From Deltaproteobacteria bacterium (GTDB lineage Bacteria; Desulfobacterota; Desulfarculia; Adiutricales; Adiutricaceae), in the NCBI GenBank assembly GCA_031263485.1, contig JAISFS010000187.1, positions 1 through 38,986 of the forward strand: DNA of 38,986 nucleotides. Direction: 5' to 3'. Below are positions 9,342 to 18,768 of this stretch, piece by piece. The notes below the pieces were generated by a model, which did no database searches, had not been told where the DNA came from, and saw only the letters and a list, made by a program, of their open reading frames with translations. The position numbers were made by a program, and so were the translations under genes. Numbering within the stretch: position 1 is the stretch's first letter; each line of letters opens with the position of its first letter.

Positions 9342-10162
9342 TACCTTCGCGAAGAAGGTCCCGCAAGTTCTTCTACTTCTTTTGCCTGTTGGCGCTGCTG
9401 GTCGTGGCCATAGCCTCCCTGGCGCCCTGGCTGGCTCCCTATGACCCCTTGGAGCCGTCCATGTACGACAGCCTGAAGCCGCCCTCCTCGGACCATGCCT
9501 TCGGCACCGACAGGCTGGGCCGGGATCTCCTGTCGCGCATACTCTACGGGGCCCGGATTTCCCTGGCCATGACCCTGTCGCTGGTCATCGCGGTCTGCGC
9601 CGTGGGCACCTTCCTGGGGGCAGTGGCCGGTTTCGTCGGAGGCAAGCTCGATTCAGTCATCATGCGCGTTTCCGACATAACCATTTCCTTTCCAAGCATG
9701 ATCCTCGCCATCGCCGTGGCCGGGATGCTCGGGCCGAGCATGCTCAACGCCGGCCTGGCCCTTGCCGTCGTCAGCTGGACCAAATACGCGAGGCTCAGCC
9801 GTAGCCTGACCCTCAAGATCGTCAAGAGCGAATACATCGCCGCGGCGGTGGTGACCGGATCGCGCAGGCCTTACATACTGAGGAAATACATCCTCCCCAA
9901 CGCCCTGCCCACCATGATCGTGACGGCGGCGATGGATATCGGCACGACGATGCTGGAACTGGCCGGCCTCTCCTTCCTGGGCTTCGGCGCCCAGCTCCCG
10001 ACCCCGGAGTGGGGCGTGATGCTTAACGAGGGCCGCATGTACATCCAGACGGCCCCCTGGCTGATGATCTATCCTGGAGTGGCGATATTCATAGTTGTCT
10101 CGATTTTCAACCTTCTGGGGGACGGGCTCAGGGACGTGCTGGACCCCTTCCGGAACGAATAG
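9332..10162 (+). CDS. ABC transporter permease, DppC/NikC type
   Basis: Second membrane subunit, 276 residues. After a basic N-terminus and one hydrophobic helix it has the C-subunit hallmarks 'APYDPLEPS', 'HAFGTDRLGRDLLSRILYGA', the EAA loop 'SEYIAAAVVTGSRR..ILRKYILPN', and the end 'FNLLGDGLRDVLDPF'. GGGAGG at 9317-9322 lies 9 nt before ATG 9332. A second in-frame ATG at 9338 is too far from it, so 9332 is preferred and the gene overlaps the B-subunit gene by 10 nt. The frame is open well upstream, but that part is only the out-of-frame shadow of the B subunit. Confidence 0.92.
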   Translation: MEMIPSRRRSRKFFYFFCLLALLVVAIASLAPWLAPYDPLEPSMYDSLKPPSSDHAFGTDRLGRDLLSRILYGARISLAMTLSLVIAVCAVGTFLGAVAGFVGGKLDSVIMRVSDITISFPSMILAIAVAGMLGPSMLNAGLALAVVSWTKYARLSRSLTLKIVKSEYIAAAVVTGSRRPYILRKYILPNALPTMIVTAAMDIGTTMLELAGLSFLGFGAQLPTPEWGVMLNEGRMYIQTAPWLMIYPGVAIFIVVSIFNLLGDGLRDVLDPFRNE

Positions 10163-10172
10163 GACCTTAGCC

Positions 10173-11117
10173 ATGACCGCCCGCCAGAAATGGCCTTCCG
10201 CCGTTCCCGGATCGAAATTCCAGACGATGGCCAGGGTATACGACACCGATCTCCATGTGCCAGTGACCCTCATCGCCGGTCGGACCGACGACGGCCCCAA
10301 CGTTCTCGTCACCTCGGGCATCCACGGCAGCGAATACCCGGGCACCATGGCCTGCATCGAACTGGCAGACGAAATCGACCCGCGTAAGGCCTCGGGGCGC
10401 CTCCTGATGATTCACCCCGTTAACGTCTCTGCCTTCAGGAGCCGAGTGTCGTATATTATGCCCGAGGACGGCCGCAACCTGAACCGCCAGTTTCCGGGCT
10501 CCTCCGAAGGAAGCATATCCGAGATCCTGGCCCGGTGGCTCACGGATTTGCAGGAGGCCGCCGACTTTTACCTGGACCTTCACAGCGGCGATCTCTTCGA
10601 GGCACTGATGCCGTACGTCTATTTCCCGAGCCGAGGCGAATCCAAGATCCTTGAGGCTAGCATGGCCATGGCCAGGCTCGTGGACGTCCGTTACATGGTC
10701 AAATCCCATGCCGTCACAGGCGCCTACAATTCCGCCGCGAACAGGGGCGTCCCTTCGATTCTCATCGAACGCGGATCTGCCGGGGCATGCACCGCCAAGG
10801 ACGTATATCTCTATAAATACGATATCCTGAACATACTCAGACACTTGGGATTCCTCCCTGGCCAGCCGAGCTATCCGCCGGAGTCCCATATCGAGATAAA
10901 CGAGGTTGATTATCTGGAATCGACATGCTGGGCATGCTGGCGATCTGAAGTCGCCGTGGGTCAGATTGTGAGCGAAGGGGACCAGTTAGGACGTACATTC
11001 GATTTCTTCAACAGAACCATCGAGGAATTTCATGCAAAGCATAATGGAGTAGTCCTCTACAAGTTGCGTTCGCTTTCGACCAATCCGGGCGACGTACTAG
11101 TCGCCTATGGCAAGTAG
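10173..11117 (+). CDS. M14-type zinc deacylase, succinylglutamate desuccinylase/aspartoacylase family
   Basis: Predicted cytoplasmic zinc hydrolase that removes an acyl group from an amino acid or small amide. Zinc ligands are visible as H51 and E54 in 'GIHGSEYPG' and H137 in 'LDLHSGD'. The substrate-binding arginines lie in 'DGRNLNRQFPG' (99-109). A probable catalytic glutamate is E199 in 'SILIERGSAG'. The length of 314 residues fits the family. AGGA at 10161-10164 is 8 nt ahead of ATG 10173, and the gene follows the C permease by 10 nt, so it is the last gene of the operon. The context suggests it trims or activates the imported compound. The true substrate is unknown; several relatives are annotated only as AstE/AspA-like proteins. 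Confidence 0.85.
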   Translation: MTARQKWPSAVPGSKFQTMARVYDTDLHVPVTLIAGRTDDGPNVLVTSGIHGSEYPGTMACIELADEIDPRKASGRLLMIHPVNVSAFRSRVSYIMPEDGRNLNRQFPGSSEGSISEILARWLTDLQEAADFYLDLHSGDLFEALMPYVYFPSRGESKILEASMAMARLVDVRYMVKSHAVTGAYNSAANRGVPSILIERGSAGACTAKDVYLYKYDILNILRHLGFLPGQPSYPPESHIEINEVDYLESTCWACWRSEVAVGQIVSEGDQLGRTFDFFNRTIEEFHAKHNGVVLYKLRSLSTNPGDVLVAYGK

Positions 11118-12836
11118 TCTTCGGGATTCATCGGAATTTTCCCTAAACGCCAGGTAATCCATGAATCAGATTTCATCAATGCCAGGCAATCCATGAATCA
11201 GATTTCATCGGCACGTTGTGCCTGATCACCAGTGTTCGCAGCGAAAATTTATCTGACGCATCGGATGGCTTTTCGAAACGATACCTTCATCATCTTCCGT
11301 TCGCCATACTGGTAACAGTTTCGACTCTTCGCCAGGCGCTATTCCTGTTCTGCGGTACTTGTTTCTCGTGTCGGCGTCCGGTTCGGTCTCCGTAAGACCG
11401 CATGCTACTCTCATCGTTCATCCAGATGCTTCTTCGGATCTTGGCATCACGGGCCGACTGAATCGATTACTCCGTGCCTTTGAGACGCGACCTGATTCAG
11501 TAGGAAACATGTGAGGCCTGGAGATTATTCGAGATATTTTTCTGACTCCAATCGATGTCTATTGACGATCGGTGCGTTTCGGCGGTATCAGGCCATAAGA
11601 CGTCTGCATGGTATGGCGAGAGGAATTCTGTTTTCCACGACAACCTGGTAGCTTTCGTTTTGCGAAGCTTCACGTAAGCTTTCGTGTCAAGGGCTTTTTC
11701 TTCTCCGATTATTTTGCGGCACCCGGAAATGATGGTCTCTCTTTCGGGTTACCCTCAATACTGAAGATGGAGATCTCCGTTTCCAGATTGAACATGATTG
11801 TCAATTCCCCATGATTCCAGACGGTTCAAACTAAATCTACCGATTAGATCATCGGATTTTCGTGAGCATTTTGAGGCGTTTGAGACGTTTGAGACGTGTG
11901 AGTTGCCAATTTTGTTGATCGTTACTGCTGACATGCCTCGGTATGTCCTGTCTCGCCAGGACTGTTACCAAATCCTGAAATTCTGATCACGATTCAGGAA
12001 TCTCCAGAAATATCTCCGAAGCAAAATCAATGCATTGACCTATGTGTTGTACCCGTTCGCCGTGACATGCCTTGAAATTTTTCGTGTTCGCCAGCGTCTT
12101 TCAAAATCTGGTCAAGATATTCATTATTGCGGTTCCTGAGTTCTTGGGTATCCGTCATCGCGTTTCCATCTGATGATTTCCGGTTTTGTTCAATACGGGA
12201 TTTCTACCAGTCAGGTCATTGCGGAGTTTCCCCCTGCCGTCAAGTGCCATTGTCGGGCATTATTCGATTATCGCTGATGTTTACGGAGAAATCCGCTTCA
12301 GATCAGGTTCGTCTCCGTACATTAACTCAATTCGGCTGAAAATTATCGATGTATCATATTTTTAAAATATTTGAGATATCCGCTGTTTCGCTATTCCAAA
12401 TCATTTTCGTTCCGTTTGGCTGAAGATGTAGAGATTATCCGGAGTCTTTAGCCATTTCGGACCCTTGATAATCGGCCCGGGGTCGACTGCCCGGAGCCTA
12501 TGCCTTGCCTGCGTCCTTTCTGCCGCACGCAAGGCCCTGGAGAGGCCAGCTCTGCGGAAAGGTTAGGATGGTGACCATGGAAGTTTGACGGTCAGACTAT
12601 GAGTTATGAGACTCGGCGATGCCTCTCAGCCTGGAGGCGAGGTCGAGTCCCGCCTGCTGCATTCAAGCCGCAACCGGTTAAAGGGACGGGGGTGCGTCCC
12701 TCGGCCCGGGGATATGCCCTCGACCTGCTCTATTTCCCCGAGGCCGTCTTGGCGCGGCATCTAGGCGATCATGTCGGCGTAGGCTCGCGGCCGGCAGGAT
12801 ATCTCGATCAGGTTCAAACAAATAAGGAGAAACAGG
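11118..12836. other. Gene-poor gap between transporter operon and porin
   Basis: No credible gene; open frames are short and unlike any family. The first 100 nt hold a duplicated 29-nt block, listed separately. A 12-bp stem with one mismatch lies at 12502-12513 paired with 12524-12535. The 180 nt before the porin are GC-rich and foldable: GGGACG/CGTCCC and a longer CCGGGGA/TCCCCG arm pair lie at about 12680-12765. I do not recognise a known riboswitch in this leader. Confidence 0.55.
11149..11209. repeat. Two tandem copies of a 29-nt block, 32-nt period
   Basis: Copy one is 11149-11177 and copy two 11181-11209. They differ at one base (GGTAAT against GGCAAT) and each ends TGAATCAGATTTCATC, which can form a small hairpin. 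They begin 32 nt after the deacylase stop. A role as a transcript 3' end is possible but no T-run follows. Confidence 0.75.
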
Positions 12837-14258
12837 ATGAAACGATTTATTGTTATTTTTGCTTTCGCGGTCGCTTTGGCCGTCATGGCACTAAGCCCTC
12901 CGGTAGCCTTAGCTGAGTCACCGGTTACATTCTCCGGCTATCTGAGGCTCAGGACCTTCGCCCTCGGCGGTTTCTTCCCCCAAAACCCCGAATTGGACAA
13001 GATCAGCGAACGCTATGCCATATCGAGGTTGAGGGTCAACGTGTCATTCAAGCCGACAGACAACGTAGAGGTCCGTTGGAGGTTCCACGGTCCTCACGGC
13101 TCGCGGTTCGGGAGCACCAACGTAAGGGCCGACTCAAACCTCTTCTCGGTATACTATTTCGGTATCATCAAGACAGAATTGGGCACCTTCAGGGTCGGTC
13201 GGGTGAGTTCCGACATCGATTCGGCCGGCCTGCAGACTTTGGGATACTATCCCATGTGGGGCTTCGAATCCCAGGGCCTGATCTTCGATCGCGACTCGGA
13301 AAACGACGGGATCATGTACATGAAGGAATGGGAGAACGGCTTCGGGCTCAAGGCCTTCTATATCAAGAGGGCGCATATGACCCCGACCGCCAGGGACGGC
13401 GAGATCCATCAGGACGCAGACTACGATCGCGTTTCCTTCGAACCGTTCTACAAGTGGGATACCGGAGGCGCGTCTTTCGCCCTCCAGTACGACAGGAACA
13501 ATTTCAACTTCACGAACGGGGCAGGCATAGGCGCCTTCAACCCGAACGTCAAAGAGAACTATCTCGTGAGCCTGAACCCGGCCTTCTTCCAGACCTGGGC
13601 AATGGGGGGAGACAAGAGCCTCACGATGCACGCCGAGGCGAAGTACTCTTTCGGCCGCAGACAGCCAGGTCCGATTGCCGGGGTCGAACAGGATTCCATT
13701 GATCAGGACGGTTTCGGGGCCTATCTTGACTTCACGCTTGGCTACCCCCAGGGGGACGTCGCCTTGGCCGGGTGGTACTTTGCCGGCAACGACGATGGGG
13801 GAGCCGGCTTCGTGCGCGGCAGCGGATGGAAGGACAGGAGTATGGTAAACCCCGGCGAGGGATTCTATCCCTTCCTGATCTTCTACTACGCTAGCGAAAA
13901 CTACCTGTCCGGCGGCGCATACAGCCTCGAGGGCTACCAGAGCCCGGGGCATTGGGCCCTGGCCGTCCTGGGCAACCACAAGCTTAACGATTTCGTGACT
14001 CTGAACTACTCATTGGGGACATTCAGAAAGACCGCAGACTATTATCTGACGCCAGACGTCACCCCCAACCGTAAGGCTTCCCGTTCACTCGGCTCTGAGG
14101 TCAACGTCGGGGTGACGGTCAACATCATGGATCACCTTCAGTGGCAATCCAAGCTGGCCCTTTTCGATGCCGGTGACTATTACAGCGACCGCTACGGACG
14201 CAGCGAATTCGATAGGACGCTTTGGGGCTGGGCAAATCAATTCCTCTTCTCTTTCTAG
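12837..14258 (+). CDS. Outer-membrane beta-barrel porin
   Basis: Secreted outer-membrane protein of 473 residues. A clear signal peptide 'MKRFIVIFAFAVALAV...' is cleaved near ALA-ES (residue 26/27). The mature part begins 'TFSGYLRLRTFALGG' and then alternates aromatic and polar residues in many short strands with glycine/aspartate turns. It ends in phenylalanine ('ANQFLFSF'), the barrel-assembly signal. There are no cysteines. It resembles the porins abundant in sulfate-reducing Desulfobacterota; substrate specificity cannot be read. A strong ribosome binding site (AAGGAG) precedes the ATG. It is transcribed in the same direction as the transport operon but 1.7 kb away, so it is probably a separate unit with its own structured leader. 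Confidence 0.85.
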   Translation: MKRFIVIFAFAVALAVMALSPPVALAESPVTFSGYLRLRTFALGGFFPQNPELDKISERYAISRLRVNVSFKPTDNVEVRWRFHGPHGSRFGSTNVRADSNLFSVYYFGIIKTELGTFRVGRVSSDIDSAGLQTLGYYPMWGFESQGLIFDRDSENDGIMYMKEWENGFGLKAFYIKRAHMTPTARDGEIHQDADYDRVSFEPFYKWDTGGASFALQYDRNNFNFTNGAGIGAFNPNVKENYLVSLNPAFFQTWAMGGDKSLTMHAEAKYSFGRRQPGPIAGVEQDSIDQDGFGAYLDFTLGYPQGDVALAGWYFAGNDDGGAGFVRGSGWKDRSMVNPGEGFYPFLIFYYASENYLSGGAYSLEGYQSPGHWALAVLGNHKLNDFVTLNYSLGTFRKTADYYLTPDVTPNRKASRSLGSEVNVGVTVNIMDHLQWQSKLALFDAGDYYSDRYGRSEFDRTLWGWANQFLFSF

Positions 14259-14687
14259 ACCGCCCTTTTCCCGAAGAGTTCCGATGCGTTCCGACGCGTT
14301 CCGACGCATTTGTGTCTGATTCCGCAGTATTCGTTCGGTATCCCGCCATAAAGCGGCTTTGTTCACGACTACAATCGTTCCTCGGCGCGCTTGATCATTT
14401 TAAGGTGTCATACGCGCCAAAGCTGTCGGGGGCCCCAAAGGCCCCCGGCATTACAATCCGACATTCCTGTCGGCTGTCTCCCCGCCGCTGATTTCCGGAC
14501 CTTCTGCGACATTTGCCCGTCCTTCTTTAAGGATGGACAATTACCGGAAAAGCTCCGTTATGACATCGCGTTTCTGCCCATTACCGCGAATGTTGTGCTG
14601 GCAGGGCGTTGCCATCTTGTCAACGTTATTCCTATGCCTATCGAGAGAGTCCCATATATACTTTGACTCCAGAGTTGAGGATCATCA
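14259..14687. other. Convergent intergenic region with short repeat and GC hairpin
   Basis: No gene. Three copies of a 10-nt unit TTCCGAYGCG lie at 14279-14308. A strong hairpin lies at 14427-14447. The TonB receptor converges from the right, so transcripts from both sides should end here. Confidence 0.6.
14427..14447 (+). terminator. GC-rich hairpin downstream of the porin, weak terminator candidate
   Basis: CGGGGGCC pairs perfectly with GGCCCCCG across a 5-nt loop (CCAAA). It lies in the convergent gap about 170 nt after the porin stop. It lacks a downstream T-run, so intrinsic termination is uncertain. Confidence 0.35.
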
Positions 14688-16781
14688 TCAATAGGTATAA
14701 GCCAGCCCAAGATAGAAATTGCGTCCTGGCTGGGGAAAGTTGAGTGTATAGTCCACATATTCGTCGAGCACGTTGTTGATTTTTGCTTTCACGGTCAAGT
14801 TTCCGTTATCCTCGAAGTCCAAGATGCGCATGGACACGCTAAGGTCAACCATGCAAAAGTTGCCGTTCCGTACCCATTGGGTCCAATCGGCAGGCCTGTC
14901 GGTACCGCTGCGGAAGTCCTGAGCCCATGATTTTCCCACGTAGGCTACATTGAGGTTGGCGTCCAGGTGAGATTCGGGGTGTGAAAAATCAATTCCGAAA
15001 GCACCGGTGAAGTTCGGTACGTACGACACTGCGCGGCGAGAATGAGGAACCGGCGGATTTACCATATCCTCGTTGCGGGCCCGGGTCCAGTTTAGGCTTG
15101 CGTAGGGCCGTAACTTGAAGCTCTTCTCGAAGGCCGCGCCAATGTCTATTCCCAGAGCCAGCTCAATTCCGTTGAATACCGCCCCGTCATAATTGATGTA
15201 TTTGTAGATCCGGTTCGGCCAATTGACGGGATCCGGAGACGGTTCCATCGTGGTGCCCATCTTATTGGTATAGTCGGCATGGTAATAGGTGAGGCTGGCA
15301 TCGAAATAATTCCAGTTAAGATCCGCGCCGATTTCGAATGTCTTGCTCTCTTCCGGCTTTAGGTCGGGGCTGGGCAAATAGTATATGCCGCCGCCGTTGA
15401 ACTGTGTCGGGCTTGGCATCAGAAAACCTTCGGAATAATTGGCTCTAAGCTTCAAATATTCGAGCGGGCTCCAGGCGACGCCGATGGAAGGCGTGAAATT
15501 CTTCTTCGATACGCTTTTATCCCGCTCAACCCCTCGCCCTTCCGCCACGTTTTCGAATATGTCATATCGCCCGCCTGCGGATATGACCAGGGTGCCGTCC
15601 AACAACCTCAACTTGCCGAGGATATACACGCCGTGGTTTTCCAGATAACTGGAAGCGCTGGCGAGCGTCGTTGCAGCGGTGGCGCTGTATGTATAACGAT
15701 GGTTTTCTGCATCGTATCGGATGTAGTCATATCCGATTGTCACGGATGCCAGTTCATGATTCAGATTGCCCTTGAGCGTGTACTGGTTCAGTTCGGTACG
15801 CTGCGTGAACTGATCCGCCGGATCAGGATAGGCCAGTCCGCGGGTCGGAAATCTTGGATCTTTGAAAGTGTTTGTGGTATATTCATATAATCCGTGGGTA
15901 TAGTCTGCCATCCAGCTGAACAATTTGTTTTCGGTGGATCCCTCATAGCCGAAGGTGCTGTTATAGACTGTGTTGTTCTGCCCGGTGAAGTCGCCTGGTC
16001 TCAACCAGGTCACCTGAATATCACTTGTACTTTCTATGCCTCTGCGAATGTTGAAGTTGCTGTGGAAACTCAATCTGTGATTTTCCATGAAGGTGTGACC
16101 CAGGTCGAAATCTCCGCTGTAATTGTGTTTGTAATTGTTATGAACGTAAGCATTGCCGCTGTCTCCGACACTATAATCTTCGCGCGTTCTGTGGTTCATC
16201 TCCAGGGCCAGATCCATGCCGCTATGTCCGGCCAGGAGGCTAAGTTTCTCTGTGGAGTAATCGAAGCTTCCGATGCCGGCTTCCATGGTCGTAGTGATGC
16301 CTTCCTGCCCTTTTTTGGTAATGATGTTGATTATGCCACCCAAGGCCGATGAACCGTACTGGACAGCTGCGGGGCCTCTGATGATCTCGATTCTTTCGAT
16401 ATTTCCGAGTGATATGAGATCTAAATTACTGTTTCCGGTGCGGTGCCCGTTTATTAGCACTACGACCTTGCTCTCGTACTCGAGTCTGTTGCTGCCGTTG
16501 GACAGTCCGCGGATATAGACATTACCTATGCCGGTTCCGGGAGTATTGTATACGGTCAACCCTTGCTGTATCATGACGTCAGTCAAGCTGTTTGCGGTAG
16601 ATTTTTCAATGGTTTCTCCGGAAATGACCGTAATATTGGTTGTCACGTCTTTAAGCGATTCCTCGACACGCCCAGCGGTAATCACCACAGTTTCAATGGT
16701 CGAGTTATCCTGAGCGTTCAGTGACGATGAAGCAGCCACAGAGATTGCCATTACTAAAAACGCAAGGAGTTTTTTTCCCAT
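14688..16781 (-). CDS. TonB-dependent outer-membrane receptor
   Basis: Energy-coupled outer-membrane receptor for a siderophore, corrinoid or other chelate, 697 residues. A signal peptide ends near LNA-QD (residue 23). The TonB box region 'IETVVITAGR' is at 29-38. The plug domain (about 40-155) includes 'VYIRGLSNGS', 'VVVLINGHR', 'IERIEIIRGPAAVQYGSSAL' and 'GGIINIITKKG'. A long 22-strand barrel follows, ending 'FYLGLAYTY' with a terminal aromatic. The plug is closest in style to BtuB/FepA-like receptors, but the ligand cannot be assigned. Base composition is visibly lower in GC than both flanks and the housekeeping genes, which suggests separate acquisition. No tonB, exbB or exbD gene is present here. 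It converges on the porin; functional pairing with the ABC importer is an inference. Confidence 0.92.
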   Translation of the reverse strand: MGKKLLAFLVMAISVAASSSLNAQDNSTIETVVITAGRVEESLKDVTTNITVISGETIEKSTANSLTDVMIQQGLTVYNTPGTGIGNVYIRGLSNGSNRLEYESKVVVLINGHRTGNSNLDLISLGNIERIEIIRGPAAVQYGSSALGGIINIITKKGQEGITTTMEAGIGSFDYSTEKLSLLAGHSGMDLALEMNHRTREDYSVGDSGNAYVHNNYKHNYSGDFDLGHTFMENHRLSFHSNFNIRRGIESTSDIQVTWLRPGDFTGQNNTVYNSTFGYEGSTENKLFSWMADYTHGLYEYTTNTFKDPRFPTRGLAYPDPADQFTQRTELNQYTLKGNLNHELASVTIGYDYIRYDAENHRYTYSATAATTLASASSYLENHGVYILGKLRLLDGTLVISAGGRYDIFENVAEGRGVERDKSVSKKNFTPSIGVAWSPLEYLKLRANYSEGFLMPSPTQFNGGGIYYLPSPDLKPEESKTFEIGADLNWNYFDASLTYYHADYTNKMGTTMEPSPDPVNWPNRIYKYINYDGAVFNGIELALGIDIGAAFEKSFKLRPYASLNWTRARNEDMVNPPVPHSRRAVSYVPNFTGAFGIDFSHPESHLDANLNVAYVGKSWAQDFRSGTDRPADWTQWVRNGNFCMVDLSVSMRILDFEDNGNLTVKAKINNVLDEYVDYTLNFPQPGRNFYLGLAYTY

Positions 16782-16874
16782 AAGACTCGAATCTCCATAA
16801 CAATTTAATGTCTTTATACTGAGTCAGACACAGCACAACCAAGCCGTCTGTCGATCTCTCTGTATCCCAATTTC

Positions 16875-16888
16875 ATGAGTTCACTCAT
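16875..16888. promoter_or_regulatory. Perfect 6-2-6 palindrome upstream of the TonB receptor
   Basis: ATGAGTtcACTCAT lies 94 nt before the receptor start codon, where a repressor or activator would be expected to bind. No named regulator is implied by the sequence. Confidence 0.3.
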
Positions 16889-16951
16889 CTTTTCATTTTT
16901 TAAATCACCAAGTTCTTATCAGGTGAATGGCAAAATCATGATATAAAACTG

Positions 16952-16961
16952 TAATCATTAT
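16952..16961. promoter_or_regulatory. Fur-box-like core upstream of the TonB receptor
   Basis: TAATcATTAT matches only the centre of the Fur consensus (TGATAATnATTATCA); the outer bases do not match. It lies 170 nt ahead of the receptor start. Suggestive because such receptors are often iron regulated, but weak by itself. Confidence 0.2.
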
Positions 16962-17760
16962 TCCGATCTTTCATCAGCTTGAGACTGATTGTGTTGTATA
17001 GGAACTCTGTTCGATTTGAACGTTACGCCAATAAATTCCCCTGTATATAAAATCACACCTACTTAACGACAATTCCTTCGAAATGTTGTAGCCTTCTTGC
17101 GTGATTGTCTATAGGCTCGCCATGACGTAGCAACTAGGCGAACAACATGCCTTTGCGTAAATATAGGTGGTGAACGTGAAGAGGAGTTCTGACGGGAGGA
17201 GCTAGTTGGGGGAGTGAACTAAGGCAGGACGCTCAGTAACCGTATCCAGTCTGGGCATGACGTGGGGAACCCTTGTCTGGCCTGAAAACGTGGTCTCCAA
17301 ATAGATTTTTTGCATAAAAGTCACGTAAAATTTTGTTTATACATACATTTACTTATGAAAATCAATCAAATCAATCGTAACACCTCCACAACGATGATTC
17401 CATCGCCACAATATAACAAGCTTATATTTTTACTTTTCAATTTTTATATTCCAAATATCGATTATATCTCAACAATATTTTCTCAAATTATTTTCCGTTG
17501 TCTATATGACAGCTATGTCATGGTGAAGGAACCCCTTCCTTAAAAATTGTTTCCGTGTCAACCTTCTTCGGTTCCGAACTGTATTAAACCCTTTGATCGG
17601 TTTGACGACCGGTAGCTACGGCGTATACTGTAACGAATCTTTGATGCAAGCAGGATTAGTACGCGATTAATCGGTGATCACAACAGCGCTGTTTACCACA
17701 CTCGCGTTTTCATGGGAAACACCATGCCCCTCTGCCTATCTCCTTTCTTTTCCAGCACAG

Positions 17761-17808
17761 GTCCTTCGCCTTGACCGTCCTTCGCCTTGACCGTCCTTCG
17801 CCTTAACC
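17761..17808. repeat. 16-nt tandem repeat, 3 copies
   Basis: GTCCTTCGCCTTGACC occurs three times in direct contact; the third copy has one change (TTAACC). It sits immediately before the larger 26-nt array. Confidence 0.85.
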
Positions 17809-17854
17809 GTCCGGCACTGCTCCATTCGCCTTTTCTCACCATCCTACCCCCTCG

Positions 17855-18306
17855 GCCCTGCGGACCTCTTGTCCCTCCCGCCCCTGCGGACCTCTAGCTC
17901 CTCCCGGCCTTGCCGTCCCCTTGCCCCTCCCGGCCCTGCGGACCTCTTGCTCCTCCCAGCCCTGCCGTCCCCTTGCCTCGCCTGGCCCTTCCGTCCCGTT
18001 ACCTCGTCTGCCCTTTCCGTCCACTTGCTTCGTCTGATCTTTCCGTCCCCTTACCTCGCCTGGCCTTTCCGTCCACTTGCCTGGTCTGGCCTTCTGTTCC
18101 ATCGCTTAACCTAGCCTTGCCGTCCCATAGCCCAGCCCGCTTCCGTCCCCCTCTTGCCTCTCCCGGCCCCGCCGGCCCCGCCGCCCTCTTGTCCCTCCCG
18201 GGCCCCGCCGCCCTCTTGCCCCTCCCGGCCCCGCCGTCCCCTTGCCCCTCCCGGCCCCGTCGCCCTTTTGCCTTTTCCGGCCCCGTCGCCCTCCTATCCT
18301 GCCTGC
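17855..18306. repeat. 26-nt degenerate tandem array, about 17 copies
   Basis: I can divide this stretch into about 17 successive units of mostly 25-27 nt (one is longer). Each runs from a CCGTCCCC-like part to TTGCCCCTCCCGG or a variant. Units at the two ends are the most alike, while the middle ones (TTCCGTCC..TTGCTTCGTCTG) have diverged. Nearly all purines are on the minus strand. Counted GC at 17881-17940 is 77%. No spacers of unique sequence separate the units, so it is not a CRISPR array. Confidence 0.85.
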
Positions 18307-18741
18307 ACCTAGTCATCCTTCTTGCCCCAACGCCGAACCCCTCCTTGACCGTAACCATTGCTTTGACTATCCCGCATTGGGGCAACAGGACTGAAAAACG
18401 TAACTCCGATGTGATTCTCCCATCGCCTTAGACGACACATTCGCCACCGTGTCATCCGACTCGCGATTACACGCCCTCTCACAGGAGCTCCAGTTGACGA
18501 CAAGTGAGGCTGACGTTGCTTCAGATCCTGTTTGAAGCTATATTCTTAGGAAGACGGTGGTTGCCGCGTGCCCTCAAGCGGCCCTGTCCCTGCCAAAGAT
18601 TCTTGCCTACCCGCGAGTCGGGGAGGAGGCGCATCCCCGTCCTTGCCTTGGTCCGTCAAGCGCCCTATAATGCCTGTTCCGATGTGTCTGCCGTCATCGG
18701 GACCGGCGCGCGGAGCGCGGTGGACTGCCATGGATCCTGTT

Positions 18742-18768
18742 GCCGGATCCTCCTGATCCGGCCTTTTC
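18742..18768 (+). terminator. Terminator-like hairpin without an upstream gene
   Basis: GCCGGATC at 18742-18749 pairs with GATCCGGC at 18755-18762 over a 5-nt loop, and CTTTTCCC follows. This has the form of an intrinsic terminator on the plus strand, but no plus-strand gene precedes it for over 4 kb. It may be the relic of a lost gene or may end read-through before prfB. Confidence 0.35.

Noticed and set aside
17310-17543. AT-rich 77-codon frame
   Set aside because: No ribosome binding site, no homology I recognise, and composition typical of the non-coding island.
17855-18306. CRISPR array
   Set aside because: Units are contiguous and degenerate with no unique spacers, and there are no cas genes.
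17836-18431. Three long frames on both strands giving repetitive P/L/S or G/R/E proteins
   Set aside because: All reflect the stop-free 26-nt array; no ribosome binding site and all frames are equally open.
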